From an uncultured Mucilaginibacter sp. (lineage in GTDB: Bacteria > Bacteroidota > Bacteroidia > Sphingobacteriales > Sphingobacteriaceae): a stretch of 5,561 nt of DNA. Position 1 is the stretch's first letter. Every line of letters begins with the position of its first letter. Position numbers and translations under genes: made by a program. The notes under the pieces are model-generated. The model saw only the letters and a program-made list of their open reading frames with translations. It was not told the DNA's origin and did not search any database. This document shows, in pieces, positions 5,386-5,561 of the stretch. Where the stretch lies: the NCBI GenBank assembly GCA_946479225.1, contig CAMLFI010000202.1, forward strand, positions 1 through 5,561, in the 5' to 3' direction.

Positions 5386-5561
5386 TCAAACCGCCAACGC
5401 CAGCAAACCATGCATATCCAACTGGCGGGTATACATATCCAGCTCGCCATCCTCATTGCGCGGCCATTCCGTTTTTGGGCGATCCCAGTAAAGTTCAACG
5501 CCGTTTTGGTCAGGGTCGTCCAGGTATATAGCTTCGGATACGCCATGATCAGCGGCCCCAG
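5386..5561 (-). CDS. Glyoxalase/VOC-family protein, C-terminal part, cut by window edge
   Basis: The last 57 whole codons of a vicinal-oxygen-chelate protein, ending in TGA at 5386-5388. Visible are ADHGVSEAIYLDDPDQNGVE, LYWDRPKTEWP, and a tail ending LDMHGLLALAV. The HGVSEA histidine and the glutamate in VELYWD correspond to metal ligands of the C-terminal VOC half-module. The YLDDPDQNGVELYWDRP block followed by a tail with LDMHGLLAL resembles CatE/YfiE-like catechol 2,3-dioxygenase-type VOC proteins. The reaction is undefined: these families include extradiol dioxygenases, glyoxalases and proteins of unknown role. The start and N-terminal domain lie outside the window. It runs in the same direction as the GNAT gene but 283 bp away, with a possible terminator between them. 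Confidence 0.88.
   Translation of the reverse strand, partial: GAADHGVSEAIYLDDPDQNGVELYWDRPKTEWPRNEDGELDMYTRQLDMHGLLALAV

Noticed and set aside
5307..5531. Plus-strand open frame of 74 codons at the right end
   Set aside because: It spans the heptamer array and then runs antisense to the VOC gene, whose HGVSEA and VELYWD motifs support the minus-strand frame.

Overview
The window looks like chromosomal DNA from a Bacteroidota bacterium, most likely Sphingobacteriaceae (Pedobacter/Mucilaginibacter-like). The evidence is a PorT-type outer-membrane protein of the type IX secretion system (T9SS), a large carboxypeptidase-regulatory/plug/barrel outer-membrane receptor, a UbiE/MenG methyltransferase, starts without clear Shine-Dalgarno sequences, and a perfect TAnnTTTG-type -7 promoter element. 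Genus is an inference from style and was not tested.

All six genes lie on the minus strand, so transcription runs from right to left. From the right edge: the C-terminal 57 codons of a glyoxalase/VOC-fold protein (5386-5561, cut by the window edge); a 283-bp gene-free spacer (5103-5385) packed with RTTTCAY heptamers; a GNAT acetyltransferase (4614-5102); a 79-bp spacer with a 7-bp-period tandem repeat and a promoter touching the next start; ubiE/menG (3803-4534) overlapping porT (3075-3806) by ATGA; a 130-bp AT-rich spacer; an 812-residue outer-membrane beta-barrel receptor (506-2944); a 68-bp spacer; and the N-terminal 145 codons of a short-chain dehydrogenase (1-437, cut by the window edge).

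Functionally this is mostly ordinary: menaquinone methylation and a T9SS component in one translationally coupled unit, flanked by separate housekeeping or accessory enzymes and a receptor. I see no mobile element, CRISPR array, tRNA or rRNA.

The most unusual part is the spacer 5103-5385. Within about 195 bp it has ten copies of RTTTCAY on either strand, several spaced 9-10 bp apart. One inverted pair (GTTTCAC-G-GTGAAAC) equals the two arms of the bacterial centromere site parS with one extra central base. Whether this is a ParB-related site, a regulator's operator array or a repeat family cannot be settled from this sequence alone.
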